Assembly: GCA_012520915.1 (NCBI GenBank)
Contig: JAAYNJ010000019.1
Span: 48,961-112,960, forward strand
From: Oscillospiraceae bacterium
GTDB lineage: Bacteria; Bacillota; Clostridia; Oscillospirales; Ruminococcaceae
Direction: 5' to 3'
DNA length: 64,000 nt
Shown here: piece after piece, positions 17,200 through 26,507 of the stretch
Numbering within the stretch: position 1 is the first letter of the stretch
How the letters are laid out: each line of letters opens with the position of its first letter
Made by a program: the position numbers and the translations under genes
Notes under the pieces: model-generated
Seen by the model: the letters and a program-made list of their open reading frames with translations, nothing else
What the model was told of the DNA's origin: nothing
Databases searched by the model: none

Positions 17200-19238
17200 A
17201 CAATCCTCTAAAACCAAGAGATAAAATCACACAGAAAATGAGCCGTGACGGACTTGTGGAAACCAACGAGACACAGCAGACCTCACGAAACATCAGCAGC
17301 CGTGAATCCGAGGATTTCACAGGGAAGCCCACGCCGCAAACACCTGATACATCTGCTGCTGAGCGAGTATTTGAGCATTTAGAGGCGGGACATGACAGGA
17401 TAACGGAAAGACGGGATGCAAAAAAGTTTAACAGAGAAATGCAGGCAGGTACAAAGGCATCCCGCCTGCAATTTACCACGGAGGAACGTGCTGACCCTGC
17501 TCTTTCTTCCTACCTTAAAAAGTCCGAGAAGGCAGCGGACAAGCTGGCTCAGGCAAAGGCTGATCTTCCCAAAAGCAAGAAACTTACAAAACAGCGTATC
17601 TATGACGAGGCGGCAGGAAAAGCGAAAACAAAGCTTCGTTTTGAGGAAGTAGAAAAGACGCCGGACAGCGTCAAAGCCGTTTCAAGCCCGGCGTCTTTTG
17701 CAGCCAAGGAGCTTGGCGTAGCTGTTCACAACAAGATTCATTCCGTAGAAAAGGAAAACGTCGGTGTGGAGAGTGCGCATAAAACCGAAAAGGCAGCCGA
17801 GCGTCTTTCTCATTACAGCAGCCGTGCCATACGACAGGGTTACCGCAGGCATAAGCTAAAGCCCTACCGGGCGGCTGCAAAGGCAGAAAAAGCGGCGATA
17901 AAGGCAAACACGGAGTACCTTTATCAGAAAGCAGCTCTTTCAAATCCGCAGTATTTTTCAAACCCCGTATCCCGATTCTGGCAAAAGCAGCAGATCAAGC
18001 GGCAGTATGCAAAGGCACTTAGGACGGGAACCGCAGGCAGCGTAAATACCGCAGCCGGGGCAATCAAAAAGAGCCGCAAAGCGGCAAGAAAGGCTAAGAA
18101 GGAAACAAAAAAGACGATAGGCTTTATTGCCCGCCATCCTGTCGGTGTAGCGATTGCCGTCCTTTTTCTTGTCTTTTCCATCGTTATGCTATCAGGTCTT
18201 TCGTCCTGTTCTTCCATGTTTACCGGAGGCTTGAACGGAATTTTGGGCACAAGCTATACATCCGAGGACGCTGACCTTGTAGCGGTGGAGCGGCACTATG
18301 AAGGACTTGAAAAAAACTTACAGACAAAAATTGACCGTATCGAGCAGGACTATCCCGGCTATGACGAATACCGCTATGAGCTGGACGAGATCATCCACAA
18401 TCCTCATGCGCTGGCTGCCTATCTGACGGCAAAGTATCAGAGCTATACCCTATCAGAAGTACGCAGCGAGCTTTCTGAAATCTTTGAGCAGCAATACACT
18501 CTTACCCTGACGCGGGAAGTAGAGGTACGTTACCGGGAAGAAACGCATACCGAAACCTACACGGATGAAAACGGCAATACCTATACGGAAACCGTCACAG
18601 AGCAGGTACCGTATAACTACCACATTTTGAATGTAAAGCTTAAAAATACACAGCTTTCCTCTTTCCTGCCAGATAAGCTTTCTGCGGAACAGAAAAAAAT
18701 GTATGCGGTATATCTGGAGACCAGCGGCAACAAGCCGTATATCTTCGGCGGCGGCAGCCCTGACACCAGTCCGTCCACGGATTTAAGCGGCGTTCACTTT
18801 GTTGGAGGTAAACGCCCCGGAAATTCAAATGTGGTAAATATCGCGAAACGTCAGGAGGGCAATGTAGGAGGCTATCCGTATTGGAGCTGGTACGGCTTTA
18901 ATGGGCGCGTCGCGTGGTGCGCGTGCTTTGTGTCATGGTGCTATCACGAGGCAGGACTATCCGAGCCGCGCTTTGCAGGCTGTCAATCGCAGGGCGTTCC
19001 GTGGTTTCAATCCCGCGGACAATGGGGCGCACGGGGCTACAAAAATATTGCACCGGGCGATTCCATCTTCTTTGATTGGGATTTGGACGGAAGCGCCGAC
19101 CATGTAGGTATCGTCATCGGTACGGACGGAAGCCGCGTTTATACCGTTGAAGGCAATTCCGGCGATGCCTGCAAGATCAAAAGCTATTCCCTAAGCTATG
19201 AGTGTATCAAAGGCTACGGCCTGATGAATTGGGACTGA
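17196..19238 (+). CDS. CD1108-type conjugation protein with CHAP peptidoglycan hydrolase domain
   Basis: This 680-residue protein has a long basic, Ala/Lys-rich cytoplasmic N-terminus (residues 1-305) and a single transmembrane helix (about 312-334, ending LSGLSSC). A coiled or helical region follows, with a TEVR/TETYTDENGNTYTETVTE strand repeat (about 425-465), and then a C-terminal CHAP/NlpC-like domain. In it, RVAWCACFVSW carries the catalytic Cys near residue 573, and DHVGIVIG and VYTVEGN carry the His and Asn/Asp positions. It is the gram-positive counterpart of VirB1/VirB8-type components: anchored in the membrane, it locally opens the cell wall for the channel. It overlaps the preceding methylase by 4 bp. 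Confidence 0.85.
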   Translation: MNNPLKPRDKITQKMSRDGLVETNETQQTSRNISSRESEDFTGKPTPQTPDTSAAERVFEHLEAGHDRITERRDAKKFNREMQAGTKASRLQFTTEERADPALSSYLKKSEKAADKLAQAKADLPKSKKLTKQRIYDEAAGKAKTKLRFEEVEKTPDSVKAVSSPASFAAKELGVAVHNKIHSVEKENVGVESAHKTEKAAERLSHYSSRAIRQGYRRHKLKPYRAAAKAEKAAIKANTEYLYQKAALSNPQYFSNPVSRFWQKQQIKRQYAKALRTGTAGSVNTAAGAIKKSRKAARKAKKETKKTIGFIARHPVGVAIAVLFLVFSIVMLSGLSSCSSMFTGGLNGILGTSYTSEDADLVAVERHYEGLEKNLQTKIDRIEQDYPGYDEYRYELDEIIHNPHALAAYLTAKYQSYTLSEVRSELSEIFEQQYTLTLTREVEVRYREETHTETYTDENGNTYTETVTEQVPYNYHILNVKLKNTQLSSFLPDKLSAEQKKMYAVYLETSGNKPYIFGGGSPDTSPSTDLSGVHFVGGKRPGNSNVVNIAKRQEGNVGGYPYWSWYGFNGRVAWCACFVSWCYHEAGLSEPRFAGCQSQGVPWFQSRGQWGARGYKNIAPGDSIFFDWDLDGSADHVGIVIGTDGSRVYTVEGNSGDACKIKSYSLSYECIKGYGLMNWD

Positions 19239-19254
19239 TGAAAGGAGAAAAAAT

Positions 19255-19518
19255 ATGGCAAATAACAAAATCATTCGCATTGAAAAAGAAATGCAGAAAA
19301 CCCGTGAGAAAATCACGGAGTATCAAAACAAGCTTAAAGGGCTTGCGGCACAAAAAACAGAAGCGGAAAATCTTGAAATCGTGCAGATGGTCAGGGCGTT
19401 TCGCATGACACCACAGGAGCTTTCCGTTCTGCTAAAAAACGAACCGATCCCCGGTATTTCCGCTTATGTGCCGGAGGAACTCGAAGAAAAGGAGGACAAC
19501 TACAATGACGAAGCGTAA
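19255..19518 (+). CDS. DUF4315 family protein
   Basis: This 87-residue protein has an N-terminal helical, charged coiled-coil stretch (IIRIEKEMQKTREKITEYQ) and an acidic C-terminus ending EELEEKEDN. It is a standard small member of the Tn1549-like transfer operon, found between the CHAP protein and the DUF4366 protein, as here. A GAAAGGAG site precedes the ATG. Its 3' end overlaps the next gene by 14 bp. Its function is unknown; the coiled coil suggests a binding role. Confidence 0.8.
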   Translation: MANNKIIRIEKEMQKTREKITEYQNKLKGLAAQKTEAENLEIVQMVRAFRMTPQELSVLLKNEPIPGISAYVPEELEEKEDNYNDEA

Positions 19519-20158
19519 ACATTTTGCCGGAATCTACATTGTACTGATGGCCGCCCTGCTTTTGATGGGCGGCTTTTCCGTTACCGCCTATGCCGGGACC
19601 CCTGCAAACGATGCAACCGATGACAGCGGCGTTGTCACAGAGCCGCAGCCCCTTACCCCGGAGGGCAATATGACGCTGGTTGACGACATCAAGGGGGATG
19701 CCGCAAAAGACAAGGAATTTATCATTGTGAAAAGCAGAGGCGGCAGCTACTTCTACATTGTGATCGACCACGCCGTGAATGGTGAAAATTCCGTCCACTT
19801 CTTAAATCAGGTGGACGAAGCGGATCTGCTCTCCATTATCGACAAGGACATAGACAGTATTCAGAAAACACCTGAGCCTGCCCCTCAAATCACAGAACCG
19901 GAAACGCCAAAACCGGAGCCTGAGCCTGCGAAAAAAGATAATTCCATACTTGGAAATCTCCTGATCTTCCTTGCGGTTGTACTGCTTGGCGGCGGAGGCG
20001 GGATTTTCTATCTCAAGGTCATTAAACCGAAGCAGAGCGTTAAGGGCAGTACCGATTTAGACGAGTTCGATTTAGATGAATGGGACGAGGACGAGCCTGA
20101 ACTTGATACGGAAAGTGGGCTTATGGACGATGAAAACAATCAGGAGGATGAGGAATGA
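19505..20158 (+). CDS. DUF4366 membrane protein with signal peptide
   Basis: This 217-residue protein has an N-terminal signal peptide (FAGIYIVLMAALLLMGGFSVTAYAG), an extracellular DUF4366 domain (residues ~40-125, with EFIIVKSRGGSYFYIVIDH) and a Pro/Glu-rich stalk (PEPAPQITEPETPKPEPEP). A C-terminal transmembrane helix (LLIFLAVVLLGGGGGIFYL) and a very acidic cytoplasmic tail follow. I chose the ATG at 19505 because it begins the MTKRKHF signal-peptide start and has AAAGGAGG 6-7 bp upstream; an earlier in-frame start at 19466 would add residues ahead of the signal peptide. It is probably a surface component of the mating apparatus. Its end overlaps topB by 4 bp. Confidence 0.82.
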   Translation: MTKRKHFAGIYIVLMAALLLMGGFSVTAYAGTPANDATDDSGVVTEPQPLTPEGNMTLVDDIKGDAAKDKEFIIVKSRGGSYFYIVIDHAVNGENSVHFLNQVDEADLLSIIDKDIDSIQKTPEPAPQITEPETPKPEPEPAKKDNSILGNLLIFLAVVLLGGGGGIFYLKVIKPKQSVKGSTDLDEFDLDEWDEDEPELDTESGLMDDENNQEDEE

Positions 20159-22242
20159 AACTGATCATTGCAGAAAAGCCCAGTGTTGCGGCGGCGATTG
20201 CCGCCGCTTTAGGCGTAACGGAAAAGAAAAACGGATATATCGAGGGGAACGGGTATCTGATTTCATGGTGTATCGGGCATCTCATCAAGCTTTCCGAGGC
20301 TGCCGTTTACGGTGAGCAGTACCGCAAATGGAGCTATGACGCACTACCTATTCTGCCGGAGAAATGGCAGTATTCCGTTTCAAAAGGAAAGGAAAAACAG
20401 TTAAGTGTTCTAAAGGAGCTGATGCACCGCACCGACGTTTCCAAAGTGATAAACGCTTGCGACGCCGGACGAGAAGGCGAGCTTATTTTCCGCTTTGTCT
20501 ATGAGATGGCGGGCTGCACAAAGCCCATGAAACGGCTTTGGATTTCCTCGATGGAAGATGCAGCGATCCGCGAGGGCTTTGCTGCTCTCAAAGACGGTGC
20601 AGACTACGAAGCCCTATACGCTTCCGCTCTTTGCCGGGCAAAGGCAGATTGGCTCATTGGGATCAACGCAACACGCCTGTTCTCCTGTCTCTACCATCAC
20701 ACCTTGAACGTGGGTCGTGTACAGACACCAACCTTAAAAATGCTGGTAGACAGAGATGCGGCGATTACGGGCTTTAGGAAAGAACCATACTATCATGTAT
20801 GCCTCAGTTTAGACAGTGCGGAAGCAATAAGCGGGAAAGTAAAAGAAAATGCAGAAGCGGAAAAGATAAAGGAGGCCTGTGAAAAATCGCAGGCCGTTTG
20901 TACTTCTATCACCCGCGAGAAAAAGACCCTTGCCCCGCCGAAGCTCTTTGACCTGACGACCTTGCAGCAGGAGGCAAACAAAATTTACGGTTATACGGCA
21001 AAGCAGACCCTTGATCTGGCGCAGGCTCTCTATGAAAAAAGGCTTTTAACCTATCCCAGAACGGACAGCAATTTCCTGACGAACGATATGGGAAAAACGG
21101 CAGAAAAGATCGTTATGCTTCTTTGCGGGAAACTTCCCTTTATGCAGGGCGAAGCACTGACACCGGACATATCCCGCCTGCTGAACAGCAAGAAGGTGTC
21201 CGACCACCATGCCATTATCCCCACGATGGAGCTTGCAAAAACGGATACCGACACACTGCCAAGCAGCGAAAAAAACATACTGTTTCTTGTAGCTGTGAGG
21301 CTTCTGATGGCTGCCGCTTCTCCCCATATTTACGAAGCGGTCACGGCGGTATTCTCCTGTGCCGGTTATGAATTTACAGCAAAGGGAAAAACGGTGCTTT
21401 CAGAGGGCTGGAAAAGGCTTGAAAAGCGTTTCCGGGCTTCTCTTAAAAAGAAACCGGATGCCGAGGACGATGAGGTGGTTTTAGAGCTTACCGACTTTAG
21501 CGAGGGACAGAGGTTTGACCCTCCGCCCGTCAAGGTTACGGAGCATGAAACAAAGCCGCCCAAGCCTCATACGGAGGCTACCCTTCTTTCCGCTATGGAA
21601 CATACAGGAAACGAGGATACTGACGAGGATGCAGAGCGCAGAGGTCTCGGCACACCCGCTACACGGGCTGCCGTTATTGAAAAGCTGGTTGCTTCCGGCT
21701 TTGTGCAGAGAAAGGGAAAGCAGCTTGTTCCCACAAAGAATGGCTATAACCTGATCGCTGTACTCCCGGAAACCCTGACAAGCCCAAAGCTTACATCCGA
21801 ATGGGAAAACGCCCTCTTGCAGATCGCAAAGGGGAAAGCCGATCCCGGCGAGTTTTTATCCGGCATTGAAGATATGACGATCACCCTGATAAAAGCCTAT
21901 CCGTTTCTTTCAGATGATGATCGATTTCGGGAGGAAAGAAAAGTCATCGGTAAATGCCCGCGCTGCGGCGCGGATGTCTGTGAGGGAAAGAAAAACTACC
22001 ACTGCACAGACAAAAACTGCGGCTTTTCCATGTGGAAAAATGACCGCTTCTTTTTAGAACGAAAGGTTGTATTTTCAGAAAAAATAGCCGCCGATCTTTT
22101 GAAAAGCGGCAAATCAAAGGTGAAAAAGCTCTACTCCCCAAAAACCGGAAAAACCTATGACGGGACGGTGCTTTTAGCAGACACCGGGGGCAAGTATGTG
22201 AATTATAAGGTAACGATTGAAAGAGATAAAGAACTTTCGTAG
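20155..22242 (+). CDS. topB: DNA topoisomerase III
   Basis: This 695-residue type IA topoisomerase has an N-terminal Toprim domain beginning MKLIIAEKPSVAAAIA, with acidic residues in CDAGREGELIFR. The active-site Tyr300 is in RLLTYPRTDSNFLT. The C-terminus has a four-Cys zinc ribbon (CPRCGADVC...HCTDKNCGF). ICEs of this type commonly carry TopB, thought to resolve single-stranded or supercoiled intermediates during transfer and re-circularisation. The length is normal and the active site intact. The stop codon lies inside the first copy of a 31-bp inverted repeat whose other copy is just upstream of mobC, and a hairpin terminator follows. Confidence 0.95.
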   Translation: MKLIIAEKPSVAAAIAAALGVTEKKNGYIEGNGYLISWCIGHLIKLSEAAVYGEQYRKWSYDALPILPEKWQYSVSKGKEKQLSVLKELMHRTDVSKVINACDAGREGELIFRFVYEMAGCTKPMKRLWISSMEDAAIREGFAALKDGADYEALYASALCRAKADWLIGINATRLFSCLYHHTLNVGRVQTPTLKMLVDRDAAITGFRKEPYYHVCLSLDSAEAISGKVKENAEAEKIKEACEKSQAVCTSITREKKTLAPPKLFDLTTLQQEANKIYGYTAKQTLDLAQALYEKRLLTYPRTDSNFLTNDMGKTAEKIVMLLCGKLPFMQGEALTPDISRLLNSKKVSDHHAIIPTMELAKTDTDTLPSSEKNILFLVAVRLLMAAASPHIYEAVTAVFSCAGYEFTAKGKTVLSEGWKRLEKRFRASLKKKPDAEDDEVVLELTDFSEGQRFDPPPVKVTEHETKPPKPHTEATLLSAMEHTGNEDTDEDAERRGLGTPATRAAVIEKLVASGFVQRKGKQLVPTKNGYNLIAVLPETLTSPKLTSEWENALLQIAKGKADPGEFLSGIEDMTITLIKAYPFLSDDDRFREERKVIGKCPRCGADVCEGKKNYHCTDKNCGFSMWKNDRFFLERKVVFSEKIAADLLKSGKSKVKKLYSPKTGKTYDGTVLLADTGGKYVNYKVTIERDKELS

Positions 22243-22270
22243 CAAGCATAGGAAGCGGGTACCCACTTCC
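22240..22270 (+). repeat. 31-bp inverted repeat, copy 1 (after topB)
   Basis: Exact reverse complement of 28215-28245. The core GGAAGCGGGTACCCACTTCC is itself a near-perfect palindrome centred on GGGTACCC. The copy begins in the topB stop codon. Confidence 0.9.
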
Positions 22271-22273
22271 ACA

Positions 22274-22313
22274 AAAATCCCCGTTTTCGCATAAAAGCGG
22301 CAGCGGGGATTTT
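22274..22313 (+). terminator. Hairpin after topB
   Basis: AAAATCCCCG pairs with CGGGGATTTT, with an inner CGC...GCG pairing. It separates the long transfer operon from the LtrC-like gene. Confidence 0.65.
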
Positions 22314-22371
22314 ACTTGCTGGGATAGTCCCAGACCCTTAGCAATTCAAAGAAAGGAAGGCTTTTGATGTA

Positions 22372-25308
22372 ATGCAGAAAATCACATTTGAAAACAGCCT
22401 GCTTCTGATTAATACAAAGAGCTTTTCCTTTGATATGCAGGAAATTGAAAACCGCCGTTTTATGTATTCGCCGCTATCCGGAGAACTCATTATAGGCAGG
22501 CAGTACAAAGGAAATCAGCTTATTGCAAGCCACGCGGAGGAACATGGACAAGCCGCTGCGAAAGCACCATTTGACAGTTTCATTCGCGGCTGGGTAGGTA
22601 CAGGAAACGGCTACAAGGACGGCGTGATCCATTTCGCGCCGCCCATTGATGCACGAAACCTCGATCACTTTAACCGTGGATTTTCTACGCTGGAAATGTT
22701 TGCCGCAAACGGAGCAAACAGCAAAACGCTCATCCGTGGTTTTGGGGATCGGTGGGAACAGCCACTATCTGATTTGATTCAAAAGAAAGGAGAAAAAATT
22801 ATGCCGTACAGCGCATACGATTATGACCGGCTGGAAGCCGCTCATACCATGAAAATTGATCGTACCGTATATTTTGAAACCGCCGCCGAGGATATTGCCC
22901 CGCTTGCGGCTTTACCTCTTACACAGCTTGAAAGACAGAGAGAAGAAAGTGCGGCTGCGGAGCAAGCAATTTATGACGATCTCAAAAAGCAAGCTGCCCT
23001 ATGGGAACAGCAGGCAGGAAACACAGCCCTGCTTGATCGGGCGATTGCGTATATGAGAACGCCAGCCGTAGAACATACTTCAAACGAGTGGAAACAGACA
23101 GACTATGAATGGCACAACCGAAGCAACATGGTCTATCAGATGAGCTACCATGTTTACGAGAACACACGCTATGACAGGGAAGAGCAAGAATCCGTACCGT
23201 ACTCATGGAGCCTGACATGGAATGTCCGTACCAACGATCCGGATGGACGCGGCAGCGCAAAGATCGCGGGTCAGGACAGAAAAACCTTTGCGGATAAGGC
23301 GGCAATGGAAAAATACCTTGCCGGACGCATAAAAGCTTATGATCAGCTCTTTACTGAAATATCTCCGTCTATTCCCAAGGAGTATGCTGAGCATTTCAAG
23401 GTAAATGGGATGCTGCTTCCGGGTTATACCATCGAGGGCGAAGAAATCGGGAATGAGAAGATTCCCGAAAAAGAAAATGATTTATCCGCCTCTGCTCCTG
23501 TTAGAAACGTTGCAGTGGAGGCTTCGCAGCCGGTTATTCCGATTGTCCTCAGCGCAGGAGATCCTCAGGGACGCATGAAAGAAATCACAGACCGGCTGGA
23601 AAAAGGCATTACCGAGCTGTTTGAAAGCGAACGCTATATGGAATATCTGCGCGTCATGTCAAAGTTCCACAATTACAGTATAAACAATTCGCTTCTTATC
23701 GCTTTTCAAAAGCCCGATGCGTCTTTGATTGCCGGCTTTACCGCATGGCAAAAGCAATTTGAAAGAAACGTGAAAAAGGGTGAAAAAGGAATCAAGATCA
23801 TTGCCCCGGCTCCATTCAAGATCAAGCAGGAAAAAGAAAAGCTCGACCCACAAAGCAAGAAGCCTGTTATCGGAAAGGACGGCAAGCCCGTCATGGAAGA
23901 ACAGGAAATCACGATCCCGGCATACAAGGTGGTTTCGGTCTTTGATGTCTCCCAGACAGAGGGAAAGGAGCTGCCGGATATTTCGGTCGATTCCCTCACC
24001 GGCGATGTGGAGCACTTCAAGGACGTATTCGCGGCACTTGAAAAGGCTTCGCCTGTGCCGATCCGTTTTGAGAATATCGAGGGAGGCGCGCACGGTTATT
24101 ACAGCTTAAAAGACAAAAGAATTGCTATTCAGGAGGGTATGAGCCAGCTTCAAACCTTAAAGACAGCCATTCATGAAATCGCCCATGCAAAGCTGCATGA
24201 TATTGACCTGAATTCTCCGAAAGAAGAAAAGGAAAAGCGACCCGATCAGCGTACCCGTGAAGTGCAGGCAGAAAGCGTCGCCTATACCGTCTGCCAGCAT
24301 TACGGACTTGATACCTCTGATTACTCTTTTGGTTATGTCGCCGGATGGAGCAGCGGCCGTGAAATGGCTGAACTGAAAAGCTCTCTTGAAACCATCCGTT
24401 CTGCCGCTTCGGAAATCATCAATTCCGTTGATGAAAAGATTGTGGAACTGCAAAAGCATCAGGATAAAGGACAGGAACAAACGAGGAAAACGCCTATCCC
24501 GGAAAAGGACAGTTTTACGATTTATCAGCTCAAACATGAGGATGTAACCAATGATTATCGCTTTGAACCGTATGAGCGCCTGCAGGCGGCAGGTCTTTCT
24601 GTTGATTCCGCTCATTATGCTTCTGTTTATACGGCGGAGCTTACGCCGGGCATGACATTGGAGGATATTTATACCCGTTTCAACATTGATCATCCAAAGG
24701 ATTTCAAAGGACACAGCCTTTCGGTTTCCGATGTGGTGGTGCTTCATCAAAACGGAAAAGATACCGCTCATTATGTAGATAGTATCGGGTATAGGCAGGT
24801 GCCGGAATTTTTACAGGAGGCAAACAAGCAGCTTGTCCCGGACGATAGCCTAACCGGAGAAAAAGTCACAACGCCGAGAGGTACGTTTTCCCTGACGGAG
24901 TTAAGCCGCAAGCAGATGGAGGCTGCCGGGTACGGCATTCACCACCGGTCTGATGACGGGAAATACCTCATCATGGGCAATGGCACACGGGCTTTTGCAG
25001 TTACGGCAGAGCCGCCGCAAAACTACCTGAAACATGTGGAGGATATTGTAGAGCAGAACGACAATAACTTTGACGGGATTATCAACAACACACCCCAGAC
25101 ACCTTCTGTCGGTGAGTTGGAACAGAAAGTAAAGGCAGGCGAATCCATTTCTCTTACCGATCTTGCAAAGGCGATTAAGGCTGAGGAACACAGTGCGGAA
25201 AGACCGGAGAAAAAGGCATCTATACGGGAACAGCTAAAGGAAGCACGGGAGCAATCTGCACACAAAAAACAAACGGCAAAATCGAAGTCTCACGAATTGG
25301 AGGTATGA
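22372..25308 (+). CDS. LtrC/ArdC-like multidomain protein with zinc metalloprotease motif
   Basis: This 978-residue protein has an N-terminal DUF3849/DUF3846-like part (1-~390). Around residues 400-480 is an ArdC N-terminal-like segment (RMKEITDRLEKGITELFESERYMEYL, SKFHNYSINNSLLIAFQ) that in relatives binds single-stranded DNA. AIHEIAHAKLHD carries HExxH at residues 601-605, typical of the metalloprotease-like half of ArdC/LtrC proteins. YodL-like and DUF4316-like segments follow (FTIYQLKHEDVTNDYRFEPYERL; PRGTFSLTELSRKQMEAAGYG). ArdC-type proteins can protect incoming single-stranded DNA from restriction, so an antirestriction or establishment role is likely but inferred. The ATG follows GAAAGGAAGG. 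It overlaps the next gene by 4 bp. Confidence 0.78.
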   Translation: MQKITFENSLLLINTKSFSFDMQEIENRRFMYSPLSGELIIGRQYKGNQLIASHAEEHGQAAAKAPFDSFIRGWVGTGNGYKDGVIHFAPPIDARNLDHFNRGFSTLEMFAANGANSKTLIRGFGDRWEQPLSDLIQKKGEKIMPYSAYDYDRLEAAHTMKIDRTVYFETAAEDIAPLAALPLTQLERQREESAAAEQAIYDDLKKQAALWEQQAGNTALLDRAIAYMRTPAVEHTSNEWKQTDYEWHNRSNMVYQMSYHVYENTRYDREEQESVPYSWSLTWNVRTNDPDGRGSAKIAGQDRKTFADKAAMEKYLAGRIKAYDQLFTEISPSIPKEYAEHFKVNGMLLPGYTIEGEEIGNEKIPEKENDLSASAPVRNVAVEASQPVIPIVLSAGDPQGRMKEITDRLEKGITELFESERYMEYLRVMSKFHNYSINNSLLIAFQKPDASLIAGFTAWQKQFERNVKKGEKGIKIIAPAPFKIKQEKEKLDPQSKKPVIGKDGKPVMEEQEITIPAYKVVSVFDVSQTEGKELPDISVDSLTGDVEHFKDVFAALEKASPVPIRFENIEGGAHGYYSLKDKRIAIQEGMSQLQTLKTAIHEIAHAKLHDIDLNSPKEEKEKRPDQRTREVQAESVAYTVCQHYGLDTSDYSFGYVAGWSSGREMAELKSSLETIRSAASEIINSVDEKIVELQKHQDKGQEQTRKTPIPEKDSFTIYQLKHEDVTNDYRFEPYERLQAAGLSVDSAHYASVYTAELTPGMTLEDIYTRFNIDHPKDFKGHSLSVSDVVVLHQNGKDTAHYVDSIGYRQVPEFLQEANKQLVPDDSLTGEKVTTPRGTFSLTELSRKQMEAAGYGIHHRSDDGKYLIMGNGTRAFAVTAEPPQNYLKHVEDIVEQNDNNFDGIINNTPQTPSVGELEQKVKAGESISLTDLAKAIKAEEHSAERPEKKASIREQLKEAREQSAHKKQTAKSKSHELEV

Positions 25309-25520
25309 ATATGAATAAATTTACCGTTGAGGAAACCAACCTTTTAAGTATCTATCAGACTGAAAGTAAGAGAGAAACGATGAAAAACATCTCTGCTGCG
25401 CTTCCGTTTATGGCTGAGGACATACAGGGGATTGCAAAGCGCCTTATGAAAAAGATTGAAGATCTGACAGAAGCGGAATATGCGGAATTTACCGTATATC
25501 CCGCAGATGAAGCAGAATGA
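25305..25520 (+). CDS. Transposon-transfer-assisting family protein
   Basis: This 71-residue protein begins MNMNKFTVEETNLLSIYQTESKRETMKNI, contains the helical core LPFMAEDIQGIAKRLMKKIEDLTEAEYAE and has an acidic end. This matches the small transposon-transfer-assisting (TTRAP-like) family seen directly after the LtrC-like gene in Tn1549-type elements. It is coupled by 4-bp overlaps on both sides. Its mechanism is unknown; the family name rests on its presence in transfer regions. Confidence 0.72.
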   Translation: MNMNKFTVEETNLLSIYQTESKRETMKNISAALPFMAEDIQGIAKRLMKKIEDLTEAEYAEFTVYPADEAE

Positions 25521-25882
25521 GCGAAATCAAACGTCTTTCTCCAAAGCAAAGCCGCAAGGTCAATGCCCTGATCCGCCGGAAATGCTGCAACTTCATCGAT
25601 GGTCGCTGCATCCTGCTGGATGACGGCGATGAGTGCATTTGTCCGCAGCTCATTTCCTACTCGCTTCTTTGCAAGTGGTTTCGCATCGCTGTGCTTCCTG
25701 CCGATAAGGAGCTGTATGCCGAGATTTTTAATACGGATGACAGGAGGAAATGTACGCTATGCGGCGCTTCCTTTGTCTCAGGCTCTAACCGGGCAAAATA
25801 CTGTCCAGATTGCAGGGTGAGGATCAGGCGCAGGCAGGCAGCGAAACGTATGCGGAAACTGCGCTCTCATGTGACCCTTTAG
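25517..25882 (+). CDS. Cysteine-rich VLP-domain protein
   Basis: This 121-residue protein has two cysteine clusters: RRKCCNFIDGRCILLDDGDECICPQ near residues 20-43, and a zinc-ribbon-like CTLCGASF...YCPDCRVRIRRRQ near residues 86-107, followed by a basic tail. The first matches the cysteine-rich VLP domain of conjugative elements, although the Val-Leu-Pro triplet reads differently here (VLPADKEL at about 68). It probably binds zinc and nucleic acid. It is the last gene of the plus-strand transfer run, translationally coupled to the preceding gene, and faces the minus-strand mobilisation genes across a shared terminator. Confidence 0.75.
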   Translation: MSEIKRLSPKQSRKVNALIRRKCCNFIDGRCILLDDGDECICPQLISYSLLCKWFRIAVLPADKELYAEIFNTDDRRKCTLCGASFVSGSNRAKYCPDCRVRIRRRQAAKRMRKLRSHVTL

Positions 25883-26004
25883 AGGCGAAATATACCTTGT
25901 ATTTTGCCGCTTTCAGGACAGGAAAATATCAGGGCAAGGTGTTTATACCTTTAGCCTTACAAATAACCATTTAATGCGTAACAAAAGATGAGTACCTAAG
26001 AAAA

Positions 26005-26046
26005 TAGGGTGCGGTGGCCATAGTCGGCTTCCGCACCCTACTTTTT
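26005..26046. terminator. Bidirectional terminator between convergent ICE genes
   Basis: TAGGGTGCGG pairs with CCGCACCCTA; T-run on the plus strand (CTTTTTTATT) and a shorter one on the minus strand. The 120 bp before it (25883-26004) hold no gene. Confidence 0.85.
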
Positions 26047-26408
26047 TATTCCTCGAAGTTATTGCCCGCGTTTTCTGTTGTAAATAACCGATAGATTGTC
26101 AGCGGGATATACCATGCGGCAACAATGAGCTTCCACGCAAGAACGAAAATACCGATGATGCCGCCTACAATGAAGTTTACGGCGATAATTCCAATGGTAA
26201 AGGAAATGCTGCTGCGGCCGGATGGAATAAGCCATAGAAACATTCTCTGTATACCGAATGGAATGCCGCAGAAAAGGGCTACATAGAAGTATTCTATCTG
26301 CCCATCTTTTAAGAAAAGAATCTTTCCCCAAGTAAACAAAAGATAGGCAATAACCACAGTCAAAACCGTTTTCTTGAAAAACTCCTTTAAGATTTCCGCC
26401 CGCGTCAT
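26046..26408 (-). CDS. DUF6050-like membrane protein
   Basis: This 120-residue protein has about four hydrophobic helices (TVLTVVIAYLLFTWGKIL, YFYVALFCGIPFGIQ, FTIGIIAVNFIVGGIIGIFVLAW, AAWYIPLTIYRLF). It resembles DUF6050 proteins that sit next to the relaxase in Tn1549-like elements. The start is MTRAEILKE at 26408, preceded by AAAGGAG with suitable spacing; a longer in-frame start at 26429 lacks a ribosome site. The gene lies about 100 bp downstream of the relaxase on the same strand. Its function is unknown. Confidence 0.7.
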   Translation of the reverse strand: MTRAEILKEFFKKTVLTVVIAYLLFTWGKILFLKDGQIEYFYVALFCGIPFGIQRMFLWLIPSGRSSISFTIGIIAVNFIVGGIIGIFVLAWKLIVAAWYIPLTIYRLFTTENAGNNFEE

Positions 26409-26507
26409 AGTACCAACTCCTTTTATCATGCGGGATATATCTAATGCATAACACCCCTTTAGTTAGCCACAGCATACCACGAAAAACGGGGAGCATCTAT
26501 AAGAATA